Assembly (NCBI GenBank): GCA_018716975.1
Contig: DVJE01000044.1
Coordinates: 61,279-125,278 of the forward strand
From: Candidatus Gallacutalibacter stercoravium
Lineage (GTDB): Bacteria > Bacillota > Clostridia > Oscillospirales > Acutalibacteraceae
Reading direction: 5' to 3'
Length of the DNA stretch: 64,000 bases
In this document: piece after piece, positions 24,764 through 33,622 of the stretch
Position numbering within the stretch: the stretch's first letter is position 1
Layout of the letters: every line of letters begins with the position of its first letter
The notes under the pieces: generated by a model
The model's database searches: none
The model's input: only the letters and a program-made list of their open reading frames with translations
Told to the model about the DNA's origin: nothing
Position numbers and translations under genes: made by a program

Positions 24764-27187
24764 ATGAACTATAAACTGTCTTCCGGCGAGGTGCGCGCCC
24801 TGATTACCGCCAAGCTGTCGCACAATTTCGGCGTAACGCCCGCCGAAGCCAGCGACGAACATTATTACAAGGCTGTTGCCCTGATTGCGCGCGATTTGCT
24901 CTCGCAGGGCCGCAAGGAATTTTTAGATCAAGCCGAAAAGCAGCATAAAAAGCAGGTTTACTACCTATGTATGGAGTTTTTGATGGGCCGTTCCCTCAAA
25001 AACACCCTATATAACCTAGGGCTGGAAGAAAGCGTTGCCTCCGCCCTTTCTGATATGGGGATTAAGTTGGAAAGCGTTTATGAGCAGGAGCCCGACGCCG
25101 GCTTGGGCAACGGCGGTTTGGGCCGCTTGGCCGCCTGTTTTTTAGACGGGCTGGCCACCCAGGGTTATTTGGCTATGGGCTATTCGCTGCGCTATGAATA
25201 CGGCATCTTTCGCCAAAAGTTGGTAGACGGCTGGCAGACCGAGCTGCCCGACTTTTGGCTGCCCGGCGGATCGGTTTGGCTGCAGGCCCACCCGGAAAAG
25301 TCTGTGGTGGTGCGCTTTGATGGTAAGGTGCATGAATCGTGGGACGGCCCCTACCACACCGTGGAGCTCACCGACGAAACCAAGGTTATTGCCATGCCTT
25401 ACGACATGATGGTGGCAGGCAAAGACGGCCGCGGTATCAGCAGGCTACGTTTGTGGGCGGCCAAATCCGCTGAGTTCGACATGAAGCTGTTTAACGACGG
25501 CGAATACCTGCGGGCCAACGAGCAGAACGCCATGGCCGAAAGCATCACAAAGGTGCTTTATCCCGAGGATAACCACGCCGAGGGCAAGAGCCTGCGCCTT
25601 TCGCAGCAATACTTCTTGGTTTCGGCCACCATTCAAGATATCATCCACCGCCACCTGCGCACCTATAGCTCGCTGGAAAATCTGCCCGATTTAGTGGCTA
25701 TCCACTTAAACGATACCCATCCGGTGCTGGCTATCCCCGAGCTAATGCGAGTGATGTTGGACGAGTGCGGCTACAATTGGGACGCCGCATGGGATATCGT
25801 TACCCGCACGGTGGCCTATACCAACCACACCGTTATGGCGGAGGCGTTGGAGTGCTGGAGCCAGGATCTGGTGAAGCGCCGCCTGCCCCGTATTTATCAG
25901 ATTATCGAGGAGATCAACCGCCGTTTCTGCGCCCAAATGCACGACATGGGTGTGGACGGTTATCAAGTGGGCCGTATGGCCATCTTGAACGAAGGCGTGG
26001 TGCGCATGGCCAACCTGGCGGTGGCCGCCAGCCATTCGGTCAACGGTGTGTCGCGCCTGCACAGTGAAATTCTCAAAGACAGCGTGTTCCATGACTTTTA
26101 CACTGTGATGCCCGATAAGTTTAAAAATGTAACAAACGGCATTGCTCACCGGCGCTGGCTCAACCAGGCAAACCCGGGCTTGGCCTCGCTTATCACCGGC
26201 CTAATTGGCGACGGCTATGTGAAAAACGCAGCAGAGCTTTCTAAGCTGGCCGCCTACCGTGACGACGCTGCGGTGTTGGAACAGCTGGGCAAAATCAAGC
26301 TGAAAAACAAGGAGCGCATGGCTGCTTATATCAAAAAGAACAACGGTATTGTGGTGGATCCCAACTCGCTGTTTGACGTTCAGGTTAAGCGTTTGCACGA
26401 ATACAAGCGTCAGCTGATGAACGCGCTGCACATCCTTTCCACTTATCTGCGGCTGTGTGACAATCCCAACGCAGACTTTACCCCCAAAACTTATATTTTC
26501 GGCGCGAAGGCCGCGCCAGGCTACTACTTTGCCAAAGAGATCATCCGCTTTATTGTGAATTTGGCCAACGCCATCAATGCGGATCCCCGCGTGAACGATA
26601 AGCTGAAGGTGGTGTATTTGGAGGATTACCGCGTAACCGTGGCCGAGGCTTTGATGCCCGCCGCCGAAATCAGCGAGCAGATCTCTTTAGCAGGCACTGA
26701 GGCCAGCGGCACCAGCAATATGAAGCTGATGATAAACGGCGCCATCACCTTGGGCACTTTGGACGGCGCCAATGTTGAGATACACGAGGCGGTAGGGGAC
26801 GACAATATGTTCCTCTTCGGTCTAACCACCCCCGAGGTGGATCGCCTAAAGAAAACGGGTTATAATCCTCAGGTGTATTATAAAAACAACCAGGCCCTCA
26901 AGCGGGCGGTGGATGAACTGGTAAGCCGTGGTATGAGCGGCGCAAAATACGACAATATTGTCACCTCCCTCATGGGCAATGATCCTTATATGGTGATGGC
27001 CGACTTCGCCGACTATGCCGCCATTCAAGAGAAGGCCTCGCAGGTGTATGGAGATAAAGCCAGGTGGAATCGTATGTCTCTTATCAACATCGCGAACGCC
27101 GGGCGCTTTGCGGCCGATCGCTCCATTCAGGATTACGCGCAGACCATTTGGGGCGCTACGCCGGTGGATTTTAAATCTTCTAAATAA
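24764..27187 (+). CDS. glgP: Glycogen/maltodextrin phosphorylase
   Basis: The 807-residue protein is full length for GT35 phosphorylases. It has LGNGGLGRLAACFLDGLAT (about 112-130), the substrate loop near HLNDTHPVLAIPELMR and the PLP-binding segment EASGTSNMK with the pyridoxal lysine at K654. It releases glucose 1-phosphate from the non-reducing ends of alpha-1,4-glucans. The ATG at 24764 (MNYKLSSG) follows AGAAAGGGG; an ATG two codons upstream is less well placed. Together with the GH13 enzyme downstream it forms an intracellular alpha-glucan degradation pair. Confidence 0.95.
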   Translation: MNYKLSSGEVRALITAKLSHNFGVTPAEASDEHYYKAVALIARDLLSQGRKEFLDQAEKQHKKQVYYLCMEFLMGRSLKNTLYNLGLEESVASALSDMGIKLESVYEQEPDAGLGNGGLGRLAACFLDGLATQGYLAMGYSLRYEYGIFRQKLVDGWQTELPDFWLPGGSVWLQAHPEKSVVVRFDGKVHESWDGPYHTVELTDETKVIAMPYDMMVAGKDGRGISRLRLWAAKSAEFDMKLFNDGEYLRANEQNAMAESITKVLYPEDNHAEGKSLRLSQQYFLVSATIQDIIHRHLRTYSSLENLPDLVAIHLNDTHPVLAIPELMRVMLDECGYNWDAAWDIVTRTVAYTNHTVMAEALECWSQDLVKRRLPRIYQIIEEINRRFCAQMHDMGVDGYQVGRMAILNEGVVRMANLAVAASHSVNGVSRLHSEILKDSVFHDFYTVMPDKFKNVTNGIAHRRWLNQANPGLASLITGLIGDGYVKNAAELSKLAAYRDDAAVLEQLGKIKLKNKERMAAYIKKNNGIVVDPNSLFDVQVKRLHEYKRQLMNALHILSTYLRLCDNPNADFTPKTYIFGAKAAPGYYFAKEIIRFIVNLANAINADPRVNDKLKVVYLEDYRVTVAEALMPAAEISEQISLAGTEASGTSNMKLMINGAITLGTLDGANVEIHEAVGDDNMFLFGLTTPEVDRLKKTGYNPQVYYKNNQALKRAVDELVSRGMSGAKYDNIVTSLMGNDPYMVMADFADYAAIQEKASQVYGDKARWNRMSLINIANAGRFAADRSIQDYAQTIWGATPVDFKSSK

Positions 27188-27289
27188 GAAGGCCCAATCT
27201 CTTTCCACTTTTGCAGAAAAAGAGCACAAGTGCACAGCGGCCGCCGGTGGCAATTGCCCCGGCGGCCTTGCGCAGGGAGAAAGCTGCCG

Positions 27290-27388
27290 TTAAGTGTTCA
27301 CCGCAAGGCAGCACAGGGCAACAGCGGCCAGCACTAGAAGGCAAAGCACACCCAGGTGAAGGGTGCGCCCTTTTTTAGAAAAATACAT
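27290..27388 (-). CDS. Putative 32-residue membrane peptide
   Basis: A short minus-strand frame starts MYFSKKGRTLHLGV and continues as one hydrophobic helix (LCLLVLAAVALCCLAV) ending NT. The ATG is preceded by AAAGGAG seven bases upstream, an excellent ribosome-binding site. It lies antisense in the gap between glgP and the GH13 gene. There is no homology that I recognise. The strong start signal and clean helix make it plausible, but it is too short to be sure. Confidence 0.45.
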   Translation of the reverse strand: MYFSKKGRTLHLGVLCLLVLAAVALCCLAVNT

Positions 27389-27554
27389 GCCATAGCTCCT
27401 TTCTTCATTACCTTGTGCGTCTTTTTTCCTATTTCATATTCAGTATACCCCGCGCGGCAAACGATTAGACGCTTTGGCTATCGCAGCGGCGGCAAAGCCG
27501 CGCTTGATTCTCATTCTCTCATTCTATTTCCATTTTGGTAACGGAGGCGCTTTC

Positions 27555-29567
27555 ATGAATCCCCTTTTTGATTCCCGCAATCCCTTTCACCGTTGCCCCG
27601 TGGGGGCGGTGGAGGAGAACACCTCGATTCATTTTAAAATAGCTTTGCCCCGAGCTCTGCGTTGCAGCGCCGCCTATCTGGTGGTACGGGAGGACGGGGG
27701 CGATCAAGAGGTTAGCTCCATGTTTTGGTGCGGCATGGAGGGCTACGACGGGGAATACTGGGAGTGCGACTACGCTCCAGGGCAAAGCGGGCTATATTGG
27801 TACCATTTTGAGCTGGATACCGCCTCTGGCCGGCAGAAAATCACCCGTTCCGGATCCAGTACAGGGCACCTAACCACCGGGGAGCCTTGGCAGCTTACTG
27901 TATACCAGAAGGAATTTACGACCCCTGCCTGGCTGGCTGGCGGGGTGATGTACCAAATCTTTCCCGATCGGTTTGCTGCTTCAAAAGCAAAAAAGGGAGA
28001 TATCCCCGCCGGGCGTACCCTGCGGGACGATTGGGGCGGTTTGCCCCAGTGGCGGCCCAACGAAAAAGGGGAAATAACCAATTCCGACTATTTTTGCGGC
28101 GACCTGCAAGGGATAACGGACAAGCTGGACTATTTGCGCTCTTTGGGAGTAACATGCCTATATTTGAACCCTATTTTTGAAGCCCATTCCAACCACCGGT
28201 ATAACACCGCCGATTATCAAAAGATTGATCCGCTGCTGGGCACAGAGGAGGATTTTGCCCGCCTGTGCCAAGAAGCGGCCCGTCGTGGCATGCGTGTGCT
28301 GCTAGACGGCGTGTTCAGCCACACCGGCAGCGATAGCGTCTATTTTAACCGCGAGGGGCGCTATCTAGAGCCGGGGGCCTATCAATCCCAAAGCTCACCC
28401 TATTATAAATGGTACCGCTTTACCCATTGGCCGGATCAATATAATTCTTGGTGGGGGTTTATAACCCTCCCGGAGCTGGAAAAAACCGAACCCAGCTATG
28501 TGGATTTTATCAATGGATCCGGCGGCGTGGCCCGGGGTTGGATTGGGAAGGGGGCCGGCGGTTGGCGGCTGGACGTGGCCGACGAGCTGCCCGATTCTTT
28601 TTTAGAGGCCCTGCGCCGGGCGGTGAAAGAAGAAAGCCCCGACGCCTTGCTGCTGGGCGAGGTATGGGAGGACGCCTCGAATAAAGAAAGCTACGGCCAC
28701 CGGCGGCGCTATTTGTTGGGCCGCCAGTTAGACAGCGTGATGAATTACCCTTATCGGGACGCTGTGCTGGATTACGCCCGCACCGGCGACGCCCGGCTGG
28801 CGATGGAACGGGTGCTGGCCATTGCGGAGAACTATCCGCCCCAGGCGCTGCGCCTGCTGATGAATCATTTGGGCACCCACGACACCGAGCGGGCCCTAAC
28901 TGTGCTGGCGGGCGAGCCGGCCAACGGGCGCGGGCGCGACTGGCAGGCTGAAAAAACCCTAAACCCCGAGCAGCGGGCCCGCGGGCTTGCCTTGTTACGC
29001 CTTTGCAGCGCCGTGCAGTACACCCTGCCGGGGGTACCCTGCGTATATTACGGCGATGAGGTGGGAATGGAGGGCTATCGGGATCCCTTCAACCGGGGTT
29101 GTTACCCTTGGGGGAAAGAAGACAAAGAGCTAATCGCCTGGTATCAAGCTTTGGGCGCCGTGCGCGCTGCCTGGCCGGTGCTAAAAGAAGGGGCGGTGCG
29201 CTTTACCTTTTGCAAAAATGGGATTTTGGCCTATATGCGGGAGGATGTGCCCGCCTCTCAGGGCGGGTTGGGCGGCGCGGAGCGCCCGCAAACAGAGCGT
29301 TGGCGCGAAGATTACCCGTCTTTGTTGTGTGTGTGCAACGCCGGGGTGCGGGAACAGCGCCTGCCCTTGAAGGATGCCTTGGGCGGGTGTGAGCCCGGCG
29401 CATGGCAGGTGCTTTGCGCCGCCGGCGGCGCAAAGCGCTTGGTGATTCCCGATCCGAACACACCCGGCGGGCGGCGGCAGGAACTGGTTTTGTCCCCCGC
29501 TGGCTGTATGCTGTTGGGGGAAGTGGCTCCCGTTTCGCCGCCGGCGCAGCGGTTGCCCGGGGTGTAA
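27555..29567 (+). CDS. GH13 alpha-glucanase (neopullulanase/cyclomaltodextrinase-like)
   Basis: The 670-residue protein has no signal peptide. A beta-sandwich N-domain (about 1-115) precedes the GH13 barrel. The conserved regions are DGVFSHTG (region I), GGWRLDVADE with nucleophile D340, LLGEVWED with acid/base E369, and MNHLGTHDTE with D443. The N-domain and MYQIFPDRF start of the barrel fit intracellular neopullulanase or maltogenic amylases that act on imported maltodextrins. The C-terminal part (about 590-670) is rich in Gly/Pro. The ATG at 27555 follows GGAGG. Confidence 0.88.
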   Translation: MNPLFDSRNPFHRCPVGAVEENTSIHFKIALPRALRCSAAYLVVREDGGDQEVSSMFWCGMEGYDGEYWECDYAPGQSGLYWYHFELDTASGRQKITRSGSSTGHLTTGEPWQLTVYQKEFTTPAWLAGGVMYQIFPDRFAASKAKKGDIPAGRTLRDDWGGLPQWRPNEKGEITNSDYFCGDLQGITDKLDYLRSLGVTCLYLNPIFEAHSNHRYNTADYQKIDPLLGTEEDFARLCQEAARRGMRVLLDGVFSHTGSDSVYFNREGRYLEPGAYQSQSSPYYKWYRFTHWPDQYNSWWGFITLPELEKTEPSYVDFINGSGGVARGWIGKGAGGWRLDVADELPDSFLEALRRAVKEESPDALLLGEVWEDASNKESYGHRRRYLLGRQLDSVMNYPYRDAVLDYARTGDARLAMERVLAIAENYPPQALRLLMNHLGTHDTERALTVLAGEPANGRGRDWQAEKTLNPEQRARGLALLRLCSAVQYTLPGVPCVYYGDEVGMEGYRDPFNRGCYPWGKEDKELIAWYQALGAVRAAWPVLKEGAVRFTFCKNGILAYMREDVPASQGGLGGAERPQTERWREDYPSLLCVCNAGVREQRLPLKDALGGCEPGAWQVLCAAGGAKRLVIPDPNTPGGRRQELVLSPAGCMLLGEVAPVSPPAQRLPGV

Positions 29568-29670
29568 GATATATAAACTAAGCTTTAACCTAAACGCCGC
29601 CCCGCGCCAAAAGGCGTTGCCCCAGATTGTGCGAACAGCACAAAAATCCCTGAGGGAAGAACATTGAGAT

Positions 29671-29965
29671 TTAGTAGGAGTGGCGCATCGTCAGCAGTGC
29701 CACTCCTGTTTTGTACTGGATGCGCTCATAGTTGTAAAAGTGGATGTATCGGTCAATCATCTCTTTCGCTTCGGAGAAGGAGGCCGGTTTGTGCCGGTAG
29801 ATGCATTCTGTTTTGAGAATGGAAAAGAAATTTTCAGTCATCGCGTTGCCGCGGGGGTTCCCGCGTCTTGACATGGACGGCGTAATGCCGTACGCTTGAG
29901 TCAAGTTAAAGCATGCTTGCGAGGTGTACGGAAAGCTTTGGTCGTTGTGGAGTTGCAATTCTGCG
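29671..29965 (-). pseudogene. IS3-family transposase remnant (C-terminal part of OrfB)
   Basis: From LHNDQSFPYTSQACFNLTQ to the stop, the frame matches the end of the IS3/IS150 integrase catalytic core, including the second aspartate (HNDQ) and the DDE glutamate (ENFFS), plus the ERIQYKTG tail. Everything N-terminal to this, including the HTH and first aspartate, is missing, and the upstream frame is AT-rich and unrelated. No terminal inverted repeats are visible, so the element is dead. It marks the left edge of the accessory island. Confidence 0.82.
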
Positions 29966-30042
29966 GCGATTCTCTTTCTCCTGCAAGTGCGAAATATATT
30001 AAGTTTTGAATATTTTGTTGTGATCTGCAAAAAATAAATGTG

Positions 30043-30100
30043 TTTAAATGAGATTTATTCTCATTTAAATGTTGATATTTTAAAAAATTATGCCTATAAT
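30043..30100 (+). promoter_or_regulatory. Promoter with upstream inverted repeat for the RloA/RloB-type pair
   Basis: TTGATA (30072-30077), a 17-base spacer and TATAAT (30095-30100) form a sigma-A promoter. Directly upstream, TTTAAATGAGA (30043-30053) and its exact complement (30059-30069) form an 11-bp inverted repeat around five bases. This could be an operator or the terminator of upstream transcription. Confidence 0.6.
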
Positions 30101-30133
30101 AAATTATGATACCTTTTTCTAGGGTGTGATTTT

Positions 30134-31402
30134 ATGCTTTTACAATTTAATTTTAAGAACTTTCGCTCATTTCGTGATGATGCCACGCTGGATATGACAG
30201 CAACCAAAAGCACAGAACTAAATCATCATGTTATTTCTGTTGGTAATGAGAAAGTATTGCCTGTGGCGGCAGTATTTGGTGCTAATGCAAGCGGAAAGTC
30301 CAATGTACAAGCGGCGTTTCGTTATATGTCTACCTATGTGATTCGCTCTTTTGGGTATGGAGATGATTCCGGTAGAAAAAGAAAATCTGAATTTTTGCGC
30401 CCGACTCCCTTCCTGCTGGATGCAGAAAGTAGAGAAGCGGAATCCTCTTTTGAAGTGTATTTCATCACATCGGAAGACGCTGGAGCCAAAACGTATAATT
30501 ATGGCTTTACGGTGGATCAGGATGGTATCAATGAGGAATGGCTAAATTATAAAGCAAAATCCGCGCGGGATTACCGGCGTATATTTTATAGAAAAGGCAA
30601 GGATATCGACCTGGTTGGGGTGGCCGTCAAAAGCCGAGAGAACATCTTAACGGCCCTGGCGGATGAAACGCTGATCGTTTCCCTTGGCGCGAAGCTTCGC
30701 ATTGCCAAATTAAAACTAGTGCGGGATTGGTTCCTGAACAATGAGATCGCGGACTTTGGGCAGCCGGAAGAAAATTATTTTTTCTCGCGACTGTTGCCGG
30801 ATAGCTTTGTAGAAAGCAAGGCTGTACAGCAAAAGGTTATCGACTATTTTTCGTCTTTTGATCCTGCGATTATCGGATTTGAAGTTGAAACTTTGGAAGA
30901 GGATGAAGAAGCAAAAACTTCTAAGGTGCGCATTGATGCCATTCATAAAATGATTAACTCCAATGAAACCACAACAATTCCTTTAAAACAAGAATCTGCC
31001 GGAACTTTGAAGATGTTTGCGCTGTTCCCACTACTCCAAGCGGTATTTGAAAATGGGAGCGTGCTGTTTGTGGATGAGCTTAACGCCAGGTTGCATCCGC
31101 TTTTGGTTCGCACGCTTGTGCTCACATTTCTCAATCCTGAAACCAACCCAAACCATGCACAGCTTATTTTTACTACACATGATGCTTGGCAGCTTAACAG
31201 CAATATTCTCCGCCGGGATGAAGTGTGGTTTACCGAAAAATCTCAGGGCGGCATTTCCACGCTGTATTCCCTTGCCGACTTTGTGGATGAAGACGGTACG
31301 AAAATCCGCAAAGACGAAAATTATGAAAAAAACTATCTGCTTGGAAAATATGGCGCAATTCCTACCATGAAATACTTTGATATGTTCAAGGGGGACTTGT
31401 GA
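30134..31402 (+). CDS. rloA: AAA-family ATPase, RloA-like (putative phage defence)
   Basis: The 422-residue protein starts MLLQFNFKNFRSFRDDATLDM, the typical first strand of OLD/AbiLi/RloA-type SMC-like ATPases. Walker A is GANASGKSN (49-57) and Walker B LFVDEL with D314-E315, followed by a His switch in IFTTHD. Its stop overlaps the next gene by four bases (GTGA). ATPases of this kind paired with a RloB or TOPRIM partner act in phage defence by triggering a nuclease. The neighbouring transposase remnant and AT-rich DNA support horizontal transfer. Confidence 0.8.
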   Translation: MLLQFNFKNFRSFRDDATLDMTATKSTELNHHVISVGNEKVLPVAAVFGANASGKSNVQAAFRYMSTYVIRSFGYGDDSGRKRKSEFLRPTPFLLDAESREAESSFEVYFITSEDAGAKTYNYGFTVDQDGINEEWLNYKAKSARDYRRIFYRKGKDIDLVGVAVKSRENILTALADETLIVSLGAKLRIAKLKLVRDWFLNNEIADFGQPEENYFFSRLLPDSFVESKAVQQKVIDYFSSFDPAIIGFEVETLEEDEEAKTSKVRIDAIHKMINSNETTTIPLKQESAGTLKMFALFPLLQAVFENGSVLFVDELNARLHPLLVRTLVLTFLNPETNPNHAQLIFTTHDAWQLNSNILRRDEVWFTEKSQGGISTLYSLADFVDEDGTKIRKDENYEKNYLLGKYGAIPTMKYFDMFKGDL

Positions 31403-32049
31403 TGCCGGATAGAAACGGAAAACGAAAAACCCGAGAGCAGCTTTCAAAACGGCGTATACCTGAATTGGGTTATTATTATATTGTTACCGATACAGAGGCA
31501 ACAGAACACAATTATATGGTGGGGTTGCGTGACTCTATTCCAAAAGAACTTCAAGGAAAACTGGTTATAAAGGTTAGTAAAGCAAAAACGGTCGAGTTGG
31601 TTGATCAGGCGTATGCACAGGCGTCGTTATTATCCCAATACAGTGAACCCTGGATTGTGTTTGATCGGGATCAGGTGGAGGGATTCGACGAAATCATCCA
31701 TGCAGCCAACCAGATGGGAATAAACGTGGGATGGTCGAATCCCTGCATCGAAGTGTGGTTTAATGCCTACTTCGGTGCAATGCCTACATATCAAAACTCC
31801 GTTCAATGCTGCAATGGCTTTTCTGAAGCCTTTTTCAAAGCAACCGGACAAAAGTATAAAAAATCTGATCCGGATATATACGGCAAGCTTAACCATTTTG
31901 GAGATGAGCAGCAGGCCATACGTTTAGCCGAACAAAAGCTGAAGCAGCAGTGGCAAAGCGGTAACAGCACCCCTTCTCAGATGTGCCCATGCACAACTTT
32001 GCATAAGTTGGTGCAAGAAATAAAAGAAAAAATCAAAGGCCACGCTTAA
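31399..32049 (+). CDS. rloB: RloB-like TOPRIM-fold protein (putative defence effector)
   Basis: The 216-residue protein has YYIVTDTEATEHNY near the N-terminus (the glutamate-bearing TOPRIM-like motif), IVFDRDQ (the acidic pair) and SNPCIEVWFNAYFG, which corresponds to the SNPCFELW signature of RloB. A positively charged N-terminus (NGKRKTREQLSKRR) is also usual for RloB. It is translationally coupled to the ATPase (GTG at 31399 or ATG at 31402). RloB proteins are predicted nucleases held in check by or activated through RloA. The DTE in place of EGE in the first motif is atypical. Confidence 0.75.
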   Translation: MMPDRNGKRKTREQLSKRRIPELGYYYIVTDTEATEHNYMVGLRDSIPKELQGKLVIKVSKAKTVELVDQAYAQASLLSQYSEPWIVFDRDQVEGFDEIIHAANQMGINVGWSNPCIEVWFNAYFGAMPTYQNSVQCCNGFSEAFFKATGQKYKKSDPDIYGKLNHFGDEQQAIRLAEQKLKQQWQSGNSTPSQMCPCTTLHKLVQEIKEKIKGHA

Positions 32050-32054
32050 AGCAC

Positions 32055-32088
32055 AAGCCGCCCCGCGCCTTTTGGCGCGGGGCGGCTT
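32055..32088. terminator. Strong bidirectional terminator between rloB-like gene and XRE repressor
   Basis: A perfect 15-bp GC-rich stem (32055-32069 with 32074-32088) has a TTTT loop and lies between convergent genes. Confidence 0.8.
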
Positions 32089-32093
32089 TGTAG

Positions 32094-32405
32094 TTATTTA
32101 TAAGTTTCAAACAATTGCAGAAAAAGGGATTGCTGCTTGGGCGTCAGTGATGCCCACAAGTCTAATAGGCGAAGCTGTTCTTCGGTTAGAGGAATACAAC
32201 TATCTCCCTCGGCAAAAAATTGTGCTAGAGTTATACCGCATCCCTGGCATACTTTATCTAACGACAGAATGGTTGGCATTTGTTTCTTGCGGTACCATGT
32301 TGAAATAGTTGACTGCGCTAGGCCACTGCGTGCCGCTAACTCATATTCCGACCAATTTCGAGCTAAACGGAGGCGGGTGATTTCATTTAAAACGTCTTTC
32401 ACCAT
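32094..32405 (-). CDS. XRE-family HTH repressor, copy 1
   Basis: The 103-residue protein is a Cro/CI-type regulator: an N-terminal HTH (ITRLRLARNWSEYELAARSG, with LAQSTISTWYRKKQMP as the recognition part) and a C-terminal helical tail. It is about 60% identical to the neighbouring copy at 32509-32814, and the DNA upstream of both start codons is also alignable. So gene and promoter were duplicated as one unit. Probable targets are its own promoter and those of adjacent island genes. Confidence 0.85.
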   Translation of the reverse strand: MVKDVLNEITRLRLARNWSEYELAARSGLAQSTISTWYRKKQMPTILSLDKVCQGCGITLAQFFAEGDSCIPLTEEQLRLLDLWASLTPKQQSLFLQLFETYK

Positions 32406-32508
32406 ATCGCCTCACTTTCTAGTGTTTTTCTACGAATATTATAGTATGTCATAAATCAATTTTTTAGTTAGATAAAACGTAAAATAAATTCGTCATAAAC
32501 AACTATCG

Positions 32509-32814
32509 CTACATACTCCGTAATAGTTCCATAATTACCTTTTGTTGCTGTGGAGTGAGAGCCGACCAGTTATCCAGCATCTCCTTTTGCTCCGATGTCA
32601 GAGAAATAGCATCATCGCCCTCTGCGAAAAATTGCGACAGAGTTATACCAAGCCCTTTGCACACCTTGTCCAAGGTGGGAATAGTTGGCATTTGATTTTT
32701 GCTGTACCACGTAGATATCGTTGATTGCGAGAGCCCGGAGTTCTTGGCCAATTCATATTCTGACCAATCGCGTTCTTCACGCAACCGGGTTATTTCTTTT
32801 AGCACATCTTTCAT
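32509..32814 (-). CDS. XRE-family HTH repressor, copy 2
   Basis: The 101-residue paralogue of the downstream gene has the same HTH (SEYELAKNSGLSQSTISTWY) and tail (ALTPQQQKVIMELLRSM). The ATG follows GGGGGA. It is divergent from the orphan gene at 32945; the gap holds a shared promoter region with the repeated ACGTC-TAAACAAC elements found also upstream of copy 1. Such small XRE proteins often keep defence or mobile-element genes silent. Confidence 0.85.
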   Translation of the reverse strand: MKDVLKEITRLREERDWSEYELAKNSGLSQSTISTWYSKNQMPTIPTLDKVCKGLGITLSQFFAEGDDAISLTSEQKEMLDNWSALTPQQQKVIMELLRSM

Positions 32815-32865
32815 ATTTGTCCCCCGACTAGTTTGTTATGACGTATATTATACTTCGCAGAAGAC

Positions 32866-32894
32866 TTGATTTTTAGTTGTTTATATCGTATAAT
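32866..32894 (+). promoter_or_regulatory. Sigma-A promoter of the orphan gene at 32945
   Basis: TTGATT (32866-32871), a 17-base spacer and TATAAT (32889-32894). It overlaps the AT-rich upstream region of XRE copy 2, so repressor control is likely. Confidence 0.6.
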
Positions 32895-32944
32895 AATTAC
32901 GTCTTAAACAACTGTTGATGCCTTGAGGAAAAGGGGAAAATAAC

Positions 32945-33385
32945 ATGATATATTCGTCAACAGAAAAAAGTGAGATCGATGCGGTGAGAAAAGCCTTTGG
33001 CAGTTACATCAACCAGCACAGCTATTTTGATATTGTGTATTCCGACAAGATCGGCTATTTGTATTTGCTGGTGAACCCCGAGGATGATTCGCAGCCGGTG
33101 TTCATCGGCAGTGCGGATAAGTTGTTTCGCATCTTGATAAGCGAAATAATCGACGATGTTTGCTTGGCGCCCGGCAACCAAGAGCACCAAGATTACCGAA
33201 TATCTACAAAAGAGGAGCAAGAGATCCGCCGGCGGGCCCTGCCGTTGATTGAGGCAATTGAGGGCGGCAGGCAGCGCTACCTTGCCTGTTTTGAACAATG
33301 CCTGCGCGATTACCCCCAAAGCGCCACCGACGCCGACATCGGCTACATTTTAAAGGATTTAGAAAACCGGGAACCGGAGGAATAA
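32945..33385 (+). CDS. Hypothetical protein of the accessory island (146 residues)
   Basis: I do not recognise this protein. It is soluble, acidic, without signal peptide. The first half looks alpha/beta (YFDIVYSDKIGYLYLLVNPED, PVFIGSADKLFRILISEIID); the second half is helical and charged and contains one conserved-looking CFEQCL pair of cysteines. The ATG follows GGAAAAGGGG. It is transcribed divergently from the duplicated XRE repressors and ends before a strong terminator, so it may be a repressor-controlled cargo gene. Confidence 0.6.
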   Translation: MIYSSTEKSEIDAVRKAFGSYINQHSYFDIVYSDKIGYLYLLVNPEDDSQPVFIGSADKLFRILISEIIDDVCLAPGNQEHQDYRISTKEEQEIRRRALPLIEAIEGGRQRYLACFEQCLRDYPQSATDADIGYILKDLENREPEE

Positions 33386-33473
33386 AAACAAGCGCCGTTT
33401 TTGGCTGGAATTGGCCGGCGGCAATAAGCAAGTTGTTTTAGTTTCTCTCATTTTGATTTTTTTCTTTTTCATG

Positions 33474-33520
33474 CGCAACGCCCCCATGCTGTTTGCTACG
33501 GCACGGGGGCGTTGCGTTTT
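33474..33520. terminator. Terminator after the orphan island gene
   Basis: A perfect 12-bp stem (33474-33485 with 33505-33516) and a T-run follow; extra pairing inside the loop is possible. Confidence 0.7.
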
Positions 33521-33544
33521 GGCTAATTCTATTTTTCTACCCTT

Positions 33545-33574
33545 AAAAAGACCCTATGCCGTTGCGGCATAGGG
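33545..33574 (-). terminator. Terminator of the small lipoprotein gene
   Basis: A perfect 10-bp stem (33552-33561 with 33565-33574) is followed on the minus strand by TCTTTTTAAG. Confidence 0.7.
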
Positions 33575-33622
33575 CCAAATGCTTTTCGTGTGCTTTTCGT
33601 GAAACAAGGCTGCAACCCGCAA

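Noticed and set aside
29671..30030. Functional insertion sequence
   Set aside because: Only the C-terminal third of the transposase remains and no terminal inverted repeats are visible.
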